A stretch of DNA of 32,277 nucleotides from positions 1 to 32,277 of the IMG/VR virus record IMGVR_UViG_3300031658_000057, one strand, 5' to 3'. The stretch is from a virus. This document shows, one piece after another, positions 6,895-13,261 of the stretch (its first letter is position 1; each line of letters begins with the position of its first letter). The notes under the pieces are model-generated. The model had not been told where the DNA came from and did not search any database. It saw only the letters and a program-made list of their open reading frames with translations. A program made the position numbers and the translations under genes.

Positions 6895-7280
6895 AAACAG
6901 AACTTATTAAAGAAAAGTACAACAAGTACAATTTAGAACCTAGTGATGTGTTTAAGCATCAACACTACATAATTATAACTAGGAGTGGTATAGAAAAAAT
7001 ACAAGCTATTGAAGGAATCAATATTGACTACACAGTTATTAAATGTGAAAAGGATTTTTGTGTAGTAAAAGCTGATGCAGATAATGGAGATGATAAGATA
7101 ATACAAACATTTGGTTCAGCTTTAAAAGGAGATTATAAAAATGGTAATTGCAATACTTGGTATGTTATGGAGATGGCTGAAAAAAGGGCTATGTCTAGGG
7201 CAGTATTAAAACTTACAGGTTTTTATGAACTAGGTGTTTTTGCAGAAGATGAAAGTGAAGAATTTAAAAAAAATAAATAA
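6891..7280 (+). CDS. Possible Erf/RecT-type single-strand annealing protein
   Basis: 129 residues. The telling part is MEMAEKRAMSRAVLKL (93-108) followed by YELGVFAEDESEEF. It resembles the conserved helix (ETAETRAIGRAL type) of several phage annealing proteins in the Erf/Sak/RecT group, which pair complementary single strands during replication and recombination. It lies two genes before an SSB, the usual partnership. The protein is shorter than most annealing proteins (about 200-300 residues), so it may be a reduced or distant member or another ssDNA-handling protein. The identification is tentative. Confidence 0.45.
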   Translation: MKTELIKEKYNKYNLEPSDVFKHQHYIIITRSGIEKIQAIEGINIDYTVIKCEKDFCVVKADADNGDDKIIQTFGSALKGDYKNGNCNTWYVMEMAEKRAMSRAVLKLTGFYELGVFAEDESEEFKKNK

Positions 7281-7286
7281 ATAAAT

Positions 7287-7481
7287 ATGAATATAAAAAT
7301 ATTAAAAAGTGCTGATAATTGGTTTAAAAACAATAACATAAATACTTTTATATTGAAAAATAAAATGTATGTAAATATGGGGAATTGTGAATTAGAATTA
7401 TCAAATGAAGAAATAGAATTTAGAGCAAAAATAAATAGAAAAGAAGTAGATTATAAAAAATTTAAAAATAAATTAAAATAA
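7287..7481 (+). CDS. Hypothetical small protein
   Basis: 64 residues, basic at the C terminus (RKEVDYKKFKNKLK), with a short beta-rich middle (MYVNMGNCELELS). It lies between the annealing-like gene and the SSB gene with small gaps (6 and 10 nt) and A-rich leaders on both sides. No family recognised; a DNA-metabolism accessory is possible from position. Confidence 0.55.
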   Translation: MNIKILKSADNWFKNNNINTFILKNKMYVNMGNCELELSNEEIEFRAKINRKEVDYKKFKNKLK

Positions 7482-7491
7482 ATAAATAGAT

Positions 7492-7830
7492 ATGAATATA
7501 GATGGAAAGTTAGTTAAAATACTAAAACAAGAAACAGGAGTTTCTAAAGCAAATAAAGAATGGAAAAAGCAATCCATTGTATTAGAACAAGATGTTGAAT
7601 ATAATAAAGAAGTAGTAATTACATATTTTGGAGATAATATAAGAAAATTAGAATCTATTAAGTTAGGAGATAGTTTAACTTGTAATGTAAATATTTCATC
7701 AAGAGAATACAATGGTAAATACTATCACAATATAGATGGTTGGGCTTGTGGAATATCAAGTAATTTTGATAATAGAACTGCTATTGAAGAAGGTTTAGAC
7801 CATAAAGGTAATGATGATTTACCATTTTAA
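7492..7830 (+). CDS. ssb: Single-stranded DNA-binding protein (DUF3127-like OB fold)
   Basis: 112 residues. A beta-rich body with paired strands (KKQSIVLEQDV, KEVVITYFGD, DSLTCNVNISSREYNGKYYHNIDGW) fits an OB fold of the DUF3127 type common in Bacteroidetes and their phages. The protein ends DDLPF, the acidic-hydrophobic tip by which SSBs recruit replication and repair partners. It would coat single-stranded DNA during phage replication. It is next to an annealing-like gene (6891) and a DnaA-like gene (7832). The start has an A-rich leader and no competing upstream ATG. Confidence 0.75.
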   Translation: MNIDGKLVKILKQETGVSKANKEWKKQSIVLEQDVEYNKEVVITYFGDNIRKLESIKLGDSLTCNVNISSREYNGKYYHNIDGWACGISSNFDNRTAIEEGLDHKGNDDLPF

Positions 7831-7831
7831 T

Positions 7832-8350
7832 ATGACTGAAAGAGAAAAATTTGAATCAATATGCGACCTTACTACAAATTTAGTAGGGTTGCATAAAGGT
7901 GCATTAAGTGATAAAACTAGAAAGGAAACTATACATATACCAAGAATGGTAGCATCTTTAGTAGGTAGGTTGATACACGATATACACCCAACAGTTATAG
8001 CTAATGTAATAAAAAGAGATAGAACTTCAGTTTTACATTATCAAAAGTTACATAAACATAATTACGCATCTTTTCCTGAATACAGAGATTTGTTTAATAG
8101 GGTATATAATATGCACAATCAAATACTCAATTTAAAAAAGAAAGTTACAAGTAAAGAAAGTTTACGAATGTTATTGGTAAAGTCAGGAGTAAATATTTCT
8201 AACAAGAAATCACAAGTATATGTAAAAATAAAAAGTGGAGATGTAGTTTATAAATTAAAAACAGATTATATAGATTGCTCAGACAATATCAAAATAATTG
8301 AAGATGCTTTAAAAGATTATAATTATACATTAGAAATTAAAACAATATGA
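7832..8350 (+). CDS. DnaA domain IV-like DNA-binding protein
   Basis: 172 residues from the ATG one nt after the SSB stop; an in-frame ATG at 7811 would extend it into the SSB gene and is less likely. Residues about 30-75 resemble the C-terminal DNA-binding domain of the initiator DnaA: IPRMVASLVGRL, then a helix-turn-helix ending RDRTSVLHYQK (compare DnaA's RDHTTVLHA). There is no AAA+ ATPase domain, so it may bind origin or operator DNA but could not act as a full initiator alone. The C-terminal half (from about 105) has an unrelated basic then beta-rich region. Possible roles are origin recognition, competition for host DnaA boxes, or transcription control. It overlaps the next gene by 4 nt. 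Confidence 0.65.
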   Translation: MTEREKFESICDLTTNLVGLHKGALSDKTRKETIHIPRMVASLVGRLIHDIHPTVIANVIKRDRTSVLHYQKLHKHNYASFPEYRDLFNRVYNMHNQILNLKKKVTSKESLRMLLVKSGVNISNKKSQVYVKIKSGDVVYKLKTDYIDCSDNIKIIEDALKDYNYTLEIKTI

Positions 8351-8970
8351 AAGAAAAACCTAGCTACTATGCAATACTAACTGCTGAAGTTAGATACAAT
8401 AAATACTTAACACCTAATGCTAAATTGATTTATGCAGAAATAACTGCTTTGTGTAATATGAATGGTAAATGTTTTGCTTCAAATGCTTATTTTTCAAAGT
8501 TATATGGTAAATCAAAGACAAGTATTTCAAAATGGATTAGTCAATTAGTTGCTTTTAATTATGTTTCTATTGCTTATACTTATAAAAATGGTACTAAAGA
8601 AATAGATAAGAGGTATATAACTTTAGTTAATGGGGGTGTAGAAGATAAGTTAATGGGGGGTATTGAAGATAAGTTAATAGATAATACTACAATAAATAAT
8701 ATTACAAGTAATAATATATCTATAAAGGAAAAATTTATTAATCAAGTTATGTTTTTTGATTACTCAAAAGAAATTAAAGAAGATTTTATAAGTTATTGGA
8801 CAGAAGGTAAAAATAAAATGAGGTTTCAAAAGCAGGGAACATTTGAAATTAAATTAAGATTAGAGAGGTGGTCAAAAAATTCTGTTAAGTGGGATAAACC
8901 TAAAAGCAAAGGAACTTCTAAATTGGATTCACAGTTAAGTGAATGGGAAAAAGCACATAGTTTATTATGA
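8347..8970 (+). CDS. Helix-turn-helix replication initiator / replisome organiser
   Basis: 207 residues. The N-terminal winged-helix (about 1-93) begins KPSYYAILTAEVRYNKYLTPNAK and contains FSKLYGKSKTSISKWISQL, as in phage replication proteins of the DnaD/O-like group. A low-complexity linker (about 94-125) includes the repeat NGGVEDKL/MGGIEDKL. A C-terminal helical domain (about 125-207) contains FISYWTEGKNKMRFQKQGTF and would contact the host helicase or loader. No phage polymerase or helicase is visible, so recruiting host enzymes is the likely strategy. The linker DNA carries tandem repeats (8626-8685), as lambda's origin lies inside gene O. Overlaps both neighbours by 4 nt. Confidence 0.75.
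   Translation: MKEKPSYYAILTAEVRYNKYLTPNAKLIYAEITALCNMNGKCFASNAYFSKLYGKSKTSISKWISQLVAFNYVSIAYTYKNGTKEIDKRYITLVNGGVEDKLMGGIEDKLIDNTTINNITSNNISIKEKFINQVMFFDYSKEIKEDFISYWTEGKNKMRFQKQGTFEIKLRLERWSKNSVKWDKPKSKGTSKLDSQLSEWEKAHSLL
8626..8685. repeat. Tandem repeats in the replication gene, candidate origin iterons
   Basis: GTTAATGGGGGTGTAGAAGA (8626-) and GTTAATGGGGGGTATTGAAG (8649-), both ending in ATAA, are 23- and 24-nt units in tandem. A partial third unit (GTTAATAGATAAT) starts at 8673. A very AT-rich tract follows (to about 8730), including the inverted repeat ATTACAAGTAAT at 8701-8712. Iterons plus an AT-rich unwinding region inside the initiator's linker is the layout of the lambda origin. 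The repeats could instead be only a protein-linker duplication. Confidence 0.45.
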
Positions 8971-9176
8971 ATATAGTAGAAGAATTAAAATATAGAAAAG
9001 CTATAGAGTTAATTAAAAAAGAAAACTTTATAGAGTTAGATAATTACTTTAAATATAGTGGTAAACAAGAAGTAAACAATAGATTAGTATATTTAACTCC
9101 TAAATATAGAGAAGATAATAATTTAGAATTAATAAACGATATGACTAAATATAAGTTAAAAAATTATAATAAATGA
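8967..9176 (+). CDS. Hypothetical small protein of replication region
   Basis: 69 residues, helical and rich in Lys, Glu and Asn (VEELKYRKAIELIKKENF). It overlaps the initiator gene and the next gene by 4 nt each (ATGA), so it is co-translated with them. No motif or family recognised. It may be an accessory to the replication protein by position only. Confidence 0.55.
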   Translation: MNIVEELKYRKAIELIKKENFIELDNYFKYSGKQEVNNRLVYLTPKYREDNNLELINDMTKYKLKNYNK

Positions 9177-9541
9177 AAACATTACAGGATGAAAACATTA
9201 AAGAATTAACAATGAAAACTTTAGACTTAATAGCTAAGACTTCAGTAGAATTAGGGCATAGAACAGATGCAAAAACAATGGCTGCTCTTTCTAAGATATT
9301 TGCAGATGATTTACAAAAAGAAAATAGATTTAAAAGAATGTCATTTAATCAGATAGAGGATGCCTTCCATATAGGTGTAAGATACTGTGATTTTGAACCT
9401 TTTATAAATATTAAAACTTTCTTCAGGTTTATTATAAACCACAAGAAAACCATTAATGATGCTTATTATCAAGTACACACATTAAATCAAAACCCAAGAC
9501 AAGTACCTTTTTATCAAGAACCCTTTAAACTTTTAAAATGA
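9173..9541 (+). CDS. Hypothetical protein, possible replication accessory
   Basis: 122 residues, largely helical. It has DAKTMAALSKIFADDLQKE, then FNQIEDAFHIGVRYCDFEPFINIKTFFRFI, and an extended C terminus. Small proteins with a helical module ending in an 'INIKTFFRFI'-like segment follow initiator genes in some Bacteroidetes phages, and helicase-loading proteins occupy this place in other phages. I see no Walker motif, so it is not a DnaC-type ATPase. ATGA overlaps at both ends. Confidence 0.6.
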   Translation: MKTLQDENIKELTMKTLDLIAKTSVELGHRTDAKTMAALSKIFADDLQKENRFKRMSFNQIEDAFHIGVRYCDFEPFINIKTFFRFIINHKKTINDAYYQVHTLNQNPRQVPFYQEPFKLLK

Positions 9542-9816
9542 AAACAATTAAAATTACAAAAGAAGAAATCAAGACAGGTAAAGATGCTATAAAATGGCAC
9601 CTGAAAAATTATGGTAGTATAACTAGCTTAGAAGCAATTAGAGAATATGGAGTAACTAGACTTGCTAGTATTATATGGTATCTAAAAGAAGATGGGTATA
9701 CTATACATAGTACAGATTTAAAAAAGACTACAAGATTTAATAGAACAACTACTATAGCTAAATACTTGTATATGAAACCAACACCAATTTATGAACAAAA
9801 AATTATATGGGGATAA
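9538..9816 (+). CDS. Small helix-turn-helix protein
   Basis: 92 residues. Residues about 18-62 form a phage-type HTH: IKWHLKNYGSITSLEAIREY followed by GVTRLASIIWYLKEDGYTIH, in which tyrosine-glycine then TRLASIIWYL is the characteristic recognition part. Such domains are often found in short phage regulators. It could regulate early or middle genes or assist replication. It overlaps the preceding stop by 4 nt. Confidence 0.7.
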   Translation: MKTIKITKEEIKTGKDAIKWHLKNYGSITSLEAIREYGVTRLASIIWYLKEDGYTIHSTDLKKTTRFNRTTTIAKYLYMKPTPIYEQKIIWG

Positions 9817-9817
9817 A

Positions 9818-10228
9818 ATGAAAATAAGACAAACATCAATAGATTGCTATAATAAAATTAAAGAAGAAGGATTATTAAGCAAAAGAAGATTACAAGTATA
9901 TGAATCAATTTATAACTCTGCCCCTTGTACAGCTTCAGAAGTTTTTAAAGAGAAAAATCTTAAAACAAATCAAAGTGGAAGATTTACAGAATTGCGTGAT
10001 TTAGGAGTGATTTATGAGAAAGGAGAAAGAATTTGTAGTATTACAGGTAGAAATGTTATAGAATGGGATTTAACAGACAGACTTCCTATAATAGTAAAAA
10101 ATACTAATAAAAACAAGAAGCAAAGAATTAATGAAGCATTAAATTTATTGCGTCTATTATACAAAAATAAAGATATTAGCACTAATGAGGATTGGAAAAA
10201 GGTAGCTGATTTAATTAAGAGTATATGA
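9818..10228 (+). CDS. Winged-helix DNA-binding protein
   Basis: 136 residues from the ATG one nt after the preceding stop; an in-frame ATG at 9791 inside the previous gene is possible but less likely. The N-terminal half has a winged-helix pattern: SKRRLQVYESIYNSAPCTAS, then QSGRFTELRDLGVIYEKGER with a beta wing after it (ICSITGRNVIEWDL). This resembles MarR-like or phage HTH domains. The C-terminal half is helical and basic. Likely DNA binding, perhaps transcription control; target unknown. It overlaps the NinG-like gene by 4 nt. Confidence 0.65.
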   Translation: MKIRQTSIDCYNKIKEEGLLSKRRLQVYESIYNSAPCTASEVFKEKNLKTNQSGRFTELRDLGVIYEKGERICSITGRNVIEWDLTDRLPIIVKNTNKNKKQRINEALNLLRLLYKNKDISTNEDWKKVADLIKSI

Positions 10229-10632
10229 AAAAGACAATAAGCAAATTAAAAAAAGAGTTAGATAGTTGGTTCTCTAAATACATAAGACTAAGAGATGCTA
10301 CAGATATGGGTGTTGCTCAATGCTTTACTTGTGGTAAAATTGACCATTATAAAAAACTTCAGAACGGACACTTTCAATCTCGCAGACATCACTTTACAAG
10401 ATGGGATGAAACTAACTGTCAAGTACAATGTGTAAAATGTAATATGTTTGAACAAGGAGAACAGTTTAAATTTGGATTAAACTTAGATGCAAAGTATGGA
10501 GAGGGTACTGCTAATGATTTAATAATTTGTGCAAGGCAAACTATTAAATTGTCTAGGGTAGATTACGAGGAAAACATAACTTATTATAAATCTCTTGTTG
10601 AAAAGTTAAAACAAGAAAAAAATATTGAATAG
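10225..10632 (+). CDS. NinG-like recombination protein
   Basis: 135 residues with the lambda NinG pattern: CFTCG (33-37), LQNGHFQSRRHHFTRWDETN (45-64), and QCVKCN (68-73). The two CxxC pairs would hold zinc and the NGHF/His cluster resembles an HNH nuclease site. NinG/Rap-type proteins act on branched DNA in phage recombination. With the annealing-like protein and SSB it suggests a small recombination toolkit. The lambda protein is somewhat longer. It overlaps the preceding gene by 4 nt. Confidence 0.85.
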   Translation: MKKTISKLKKELDSWFSKYIRLRDATDMGVAQCFTCGKIDHYKKLQNGHFQSRRHHFTRWDETNCQVQCVKCNMFEQGEQFKFGLNLDAKYGEGTANDLIICARQTIKLSRVDYEENITYYKSLVEKLKQEKNIE

Positions 10633-10641
10633 TTTTTTTCA

Positions 10642-10649
10642 TATATTTG
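10642..10649 (+). promoter_or_regulatory. Possible internal promoter -7 element
   Basis: TATATTTG matches the Bacteroidetes -7 consensus (TAnnTTTG) exactly, in one of the few gaps between early genes. The ATG at 10653 is 3 nt further on, so the message would be nearly leaderless. The nearest TTG (10625-10627) is only 14 nt upstream, too close for a standard -33 element, so the call is weak. It would add expression of the sigma-like gene. Confidence 0.3.
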
Positions 10650-10652
10650 ACT

Positions 10653-11009
10653 ATGGTCAAACCCATATTTTCAAGTGTAGAGCATAAATCTTATGTAGAG
10701 GAATATTTAAAGTTAATGTTATCATTTGTAAAAGAATCATCCTCAGAATCAAAATACAATTCTTTTGTAGAGGTTATAGATTTAATAATTAACTATCATA
10801 ATGGCTATGGAGAAGATATGGTAGCAAATAATTTTAATGATTGGTTAATGATTCTACCAATTAATCTTTCAATATGTTGTAATGGTTACTTTGCTGCATT
10901 AGAAACAAAAAGAAACAGAGAATCATTAAGAGCATATAGAGTTTTGTTAGATAATTATTTAGAAGATTGTGTTATTAATTTAAGCAATTTAAACTATAAA
11001 AATGACTGA
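10653..11009 (+). CDS. Hypothetical protein upstream of the sigma-like gene
   Basis: 118 residues from ATG at 10653; a TTG two codons upstream is inside the promoter-like element. The sequence is helical, with VEEYLKLMLSFVKESSSESK, a hydrophobic WLMILPINLSICCNGYFAAL stretch that is probably a buried helix rather than a membrane span, and an acidic C terminus. It overlaps the sigma-like gene by 8 nt, so the two are translationally coupled, and it could be a partner or regulator of that factor. No family recognised. Confidence 0.6.
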   Translation: MVKPIFSSVEHKSYVEEYLKLMLSFVKESSSESKYNSFVEVIDLIINYHNGYGEDMVANNFNDWLMILPINLSICCNGYFAALETKRNRESLRAYRVLLDNYLEDCVINLSNLNYKND

Positions 11010-11565
11010 GATATATCAAGCAGTAGCAAATTGCAGACCAAAATTTGTTGAAATATCCAACTCTTTTACTAAAGACACTAACGAAATTGATGAGGTAGTT
11101 CAGGAATGTATAATTTATTTTATGCAGATGAATCCTCAGACTTTAAAAAATATTTACATAAAAGATGGACAGAAAGGATTAATAAGGTATGGTGCAGTTG
11201 TAATCAGAAGAAGTTTTACATCTGTTAGAAGTCCTTATTATTACAAGTACAAGAAATATTATACACATATAGATTCACATTCAAGTAATTTAACATACGA
11301 ACTTACTCAAAGGGATAATGAATCTAATAAAAAACATCTTTACAATATACCTCCTACTGAAGAATATGTTCAATGGAAAAAGCTAGAACAGATTGACAAA
11401 GCATTAGAAGATTTCTATTGGTATGATAGGGATGTTTTTAAACTCTACTATTACGAAGGACATACATTAACAGGCTTAGCTAAGAAAACAGGTATAAGTA
11501 GGAATAGTTTGTTTACGACTATAGATAAAGTAAGAGAGCAGCTTAAAGAAATATTTGATGAATAA
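11002..11565 (+). CDS. Sigma-70-like transcription factor of phage
   Basis: 187 residues. The C-terminal part (about 125-185) has a sigma region 4 helix-turn-helix: RDVFKLYYYEGHTLTGLAKK, then TGISRNSLFTTIDKVREQLK. The N-terminal part (about 24-80) has a short helical segment, NEIDEVVQECIIYFMQMNP, comparable to region 2 of small sigma factors, followed by a basic stretch. Its length fits ECF-type sigma factors. It would direct RNA polymerase to phage promoters, and the conserved late elements at 13244, 16544, 25850, 26598 and 28932 are the natural candidates. That link is inference. An alternative is a late activator with only a region-4-like HTH. Confidence 0.7.
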   Translation: MTEIYQAVANCRPKFVEISNSFTKDTNEIDEVVQECIIYFMQMNPQTLKNIYIKDGQKGLIRYGAVVIRRSFTSVRSPYYYKYKKYYTHIDSHSSNLTYELTQRDNESNKKHLYNIPPTEEYVQWKKLEQIDKALEDFYWYDRDVFKLYYYEGHTLTGLAKKTGISRNSLFTTIDKVREQLKEIFDE

Positions 11566-11959
11566 TTTTTTTGTCAAAGATAATGTGTATCAAGATAGGT
11601 TAGATATTTGTAATGATTGTGTTTATTATTTTAAACCTACAGGAAGTTGTAAAGTTTGCCTTTGCTTTATGTCTATCAAGGCACGAATTGGAAGTCAGGA
11701 ATGTCCACAGAAGTATTGGTCAAAGACTACTGAAGTAGAACAACCTGCTGATATACCAAATGAATTAATAGAAGAAGTATTATTAATATGGAAAGACATA
11801 CACAAGGGAATAGCAAAAGACCAAGCAACAAAAAAAAGAATGATAGAAATTTTTAATACAATTTATGGAACTAACTATAAAACTACTACAACTTGCAGTA
11901 GTTGTTTAGTAGATTGTTTTAAAGGAATAAAAAGAATATACGATAAATATAAAATATGA
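11558..11959 (+). CDS. Cysteine-rich zinc-binding phage protein
   Basis: 133 residues. The N-terminal half has C18-x2-C21, C31-x2-C34-x-C36 and C49, within RLDICNDCVYY, GSCKVCLCFM and SQECPQKYW. This is a recurrent small-zinc-domain pattern in Bacteroidetes phages (DUF6171-like). A C-terminal helical region ends with another cysteine group, CSSCLVDC. It begins inside the end of the sigma-like gene and may be its partner or an RNA polymerase- or DNA-binding factor, but no activity is established. ATG at 11558 chosen over the adjacent TTG. Confidence 0.65.
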   Translation: MNNFFVKDNVYQDRLDICNDCVYYFKPTGSCKVCLCFMSIKARIGSQECPQKYWSKTTEVEQPADIPNELIEEVLLIWKDIHKGIAKDQATKKRMIEIFNTIYGTNYKTTTTCSSCLVDCFKGIKRIYDKYKI

Positions 11960-12186
11960 AAGATAAAACACCAAATTACTATAAAGGAAAGGTCTATGGC
12001 TATAAAGCATTTGATATAATAGAAGATTATGAATTAAATTATAATTGTGCAACTGCACTTACATACATTCTGAGAAGTAATAGAAAACATAATAGTCCTG
12101 ATGAATGTTTGCAAAAAGCAATAGATCATTTACAAAATGAATTAAAAAATTTAAAGAAAAAGAAAGTGAGAATAAGTCATATATAA
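11956..12186 (+). CDS. DUF3310-like small protein
   Basis: 76 residues with the DUF3310 pattern: an N-terminal NYYKGKVYGYKAFDIIED, then NCATALTYILRSNRK, then ECLQKAIDHLQNELK. DUF3310 occurs in many phages; T7 gp1.7, a nucleotide kinase, contains a related region, but the short versions have no proven activity. It overlaps the preceding gene by 4 nt. It is the last gene before the structured RNA candidate at 12191. Confidence 0.65.
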   Translation: MKDKTPNYYKGKVYGYKAFDIIEDYELNYNCATALTYILRSNRKHNSPDECLQKAIDHLQNELKNLKKKKVRISHI

Positions 12187-12190
12187 CTAA

Positions 12191-12280
12191 ATAAGGGAGA
12201 GTAGGCAATTTTGCCTAATTAAGCTAATGGGTGTATAAGAACATCCCTTTTAATATTAAATGTTGCTCTCCTTTATTTTT
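12191..12280 (+). ncRNA. Candidate structured RNA (three-way junction), with terminator-like end
   Basis: The 107-nt gap between genes folds well. An 11-bp closing stem pairs ATAAGGGAGAG (12191-12201) with CTCTCCTTTAT (12266-12276), with one G-U pair, and is followed by TTTT. Inside are a perfect hairpin TAGGCAATTTTGCCTA (12202-12217) and a second stem GGGTGT (12229-12234) with ACATCCC (12241-12247, one bulge). This is more elaborate than a simple terminator. It does not match a riboswitch or ribozyme consensus I know. It could be a small phage RNA, a leader regulator of the zinc-ribbon gene, or a complex terminator. Confidence 0.5.
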
Positions 12281-12293
12281 AAAACTAAATACT

Positions 12294-12524
12294 ATGTTAA
12301 AATATCAATGTAATAAATGTGAAATACAAAAAGAATTAAGCAAAGTAGTAATGAAAGTGATAGAAGGAAAAGTCGTTAATGTCGGAACAGAATGTCCAAA
12401 ATGTGGAGAATATATGCAAGAAATTTTTAAGTTTGGTGGTTTCCCAAACATTAAAAGAACAGAGCCTACATTATCTAATAAGAATGATAAACTTTGGAAC
12501 AGGGCTAAAGATACTATGTCATAA
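12294..12524 (+). CDS. Zinc-ribbon protein
   Basis: 76 residues from the ATG at 12294, preceded by an A-rich leader; the GTG at 12231 lies inside the RNA structure and is rejected. CNKCEIQKEL near the N terminus and CPKCGEYM about 30 residues later form a four-cysteine zinc ribbon, similar in pattern to FmdB-like and other small phage zinc ribbons. The C terminus is basic (NKNDKLWNRAKD). Role unknown; such ribbons bind nucleic acid or proteins. The next ATG overlaps its stop (TAATG). Confidence 0.65.
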   Translation: MLKYQCNKCEIQKELSKVVMKVIEGKVVNVGTECPKCGEYMQEIFKFGGFPNIKRTEPTLSNKNDKLWNRAKDTMS

Positions 12525-12940
12525 TGATTAGTAGATATTTTCAAAATATAAAAAATATACTTATATACTTTGACTATCATAGCTTATTGTTTTGGTGGTG
12601 TATAAGCGACTGCCTTAACAATCAGGTATTATGGACAACATATTCTTATTGGTTTGAATTAGGGCAGCCTAATACGTATTGGCTATATCTTACTTATCTT
12701 ATTCTTTCTGTGTCTATAGTTTTATCATTAAACAACTTAAACTACTTAATAAGATTTATAGGTATGTATTTAGTATTATATTTATTTTCAACTGTTAGAT
12801 ATTGCCTAAGTATTTATACTGAGGAAAACTTTGATTTACAAGACTTTAGGGCTTTGCTAATAACATCTTGGTATTTCTCTATGTGGTTATGGATATATCT
12901 AAAACTAAAAAAAGAACAATTACATAAAAGTCTATTATGA
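12524..12940 (+). CDS. Multi-span membrane protein of unknown function
   Basis: 138 residues, aromatic and leucine-rich, with hydrophobic segments at about 20-30, 52-70 (YWLYLTYLILSVSIVLSL), 73-93 (YLIRFIGMYLVLYLFSTV) and 108-126 (LLITSWYFSMWLWIYLKL), and a basic C terminus. It is an inner-membrane protein. It lies at the end of the early/middle block, just before a coiled-coil membrane protein (ATGA overlap), so the two may work together. No family recognised; superinfection exclusion or a lysis accessory are guesses. Confidence 0.65.
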   Translation: MISRYFQNIKNILIYFDYHSLLFWWCISDCLNNQVLWTTYSYWFELGQPNTYWLYLTYLILSVSIVLSLNNLNYLIRFIGMYLVLYLFSTVRYCLSIYTEENFDLQDFRALLITSWYFSMWLWIYLKLKKEQLHKSLL

Positions 12941-13233
12941 ATGATAACTTAACTACAATAATTATAACAACAATATCTGTAATGTTTGGTGCAGGGGGTT
13001 GGAAGTTTTACGAGTTTCTGATAAGAAACAAAAGAGAAAAAGATAAAGAAGAAAAATCAGAGCAATCTATATATAGAGATGATTTAAAAATCAGAGTAGA
13101 TAAATTAGAAATATACAAAGATGATTGTGTAATGACAATGTTAGATTTAAAAACAGAACTTGCTAAATTAAAAGTTACTGTTGAATTTTTACAAAAAGAA
13201 AACGAAGTATTAAAAATTAAATTACAAAAATAA
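12937..13233 (+). CDS. Membrane-anchored coiled-coil protein
   Basis: 98 residues: an N-terminal hydrophobic helix at about 6-28 (TTIIITTISVMFGAGGWKFY), a highly charged linker, and a predicted coiled coil at about 45-98 with heptad-like leucines (VDKLEIYKDD, MLDLKTELAKLK, VEFLQKENEVLKIKL). The architecture resembles inner-membrane spanin subunits or other small anchored phage proteins, but no outer-membrane lipoprotein partner (spanin o-subunit) is evident. It ends 25 nt before the ParB-like gene's ATG, in the gap that holds the first late element. Confidence 0.6.
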   Translation: MNDNLTTIIITTISVMFGAGGWKFYEFLIRNKREKDKEEKSEQSIYRDDLKIRVDKLEIYKDDCVMTMLDLKTELAKLKVTVEFLQKENEVLKIKLQK

Positions 13234-13243
13234 AAATTAACTA

Positions 13244-13261
13244 TTTCTATTATATAATATG
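13244..13261 (+). promoter_or_regulatory. Putative late promoter element, copy 1
   Basis: TTTCTATTATATAATATG, whose last three bases are the ATG of the ParB-like gene. It contains the 12-bp palindrome TATTATATAATA. Preceded by ATTAACTA. A near-identical element and flank occur at 16544. If this is the promoter, the message is leaderless or nearly so. No Shine-Dalgarno is present. It heads the ParB, glycosyltransferase and terminase operon. Confidence 0.65.

Noticed and set aside
7811-7831. Earlier ATG for the DnaA-like protein
   Set aside because: It lies inside the SSB coding end; the ATG at 7832, one nt after that stop, fits the junction style of the genome.
8631-8660. G-runs (GGGGG/GGGGGG) as a special signal
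   Set aside because: Similar GGGGGT runs occur many times where Gly-Gly is coded GGG GGT, so this is mainly codon choice.
12191-12280. Hammerhead or purine-riboswitch identity for the structured RNA
   Set aside because: The hammerhead core (CTGATGA with GAAA) is absent and the loop sequences do not match the purine riboswitch; left as unclassified.
12231-12293. GTG-initiated 21-residue extension of the zinc-ribbon protein
   Set aside because: It reads through the stems of the RNA structure and lacks a good leader; the ATG at 12294 has the A-rich leader typical here and keeps the whole zinc ribbon.
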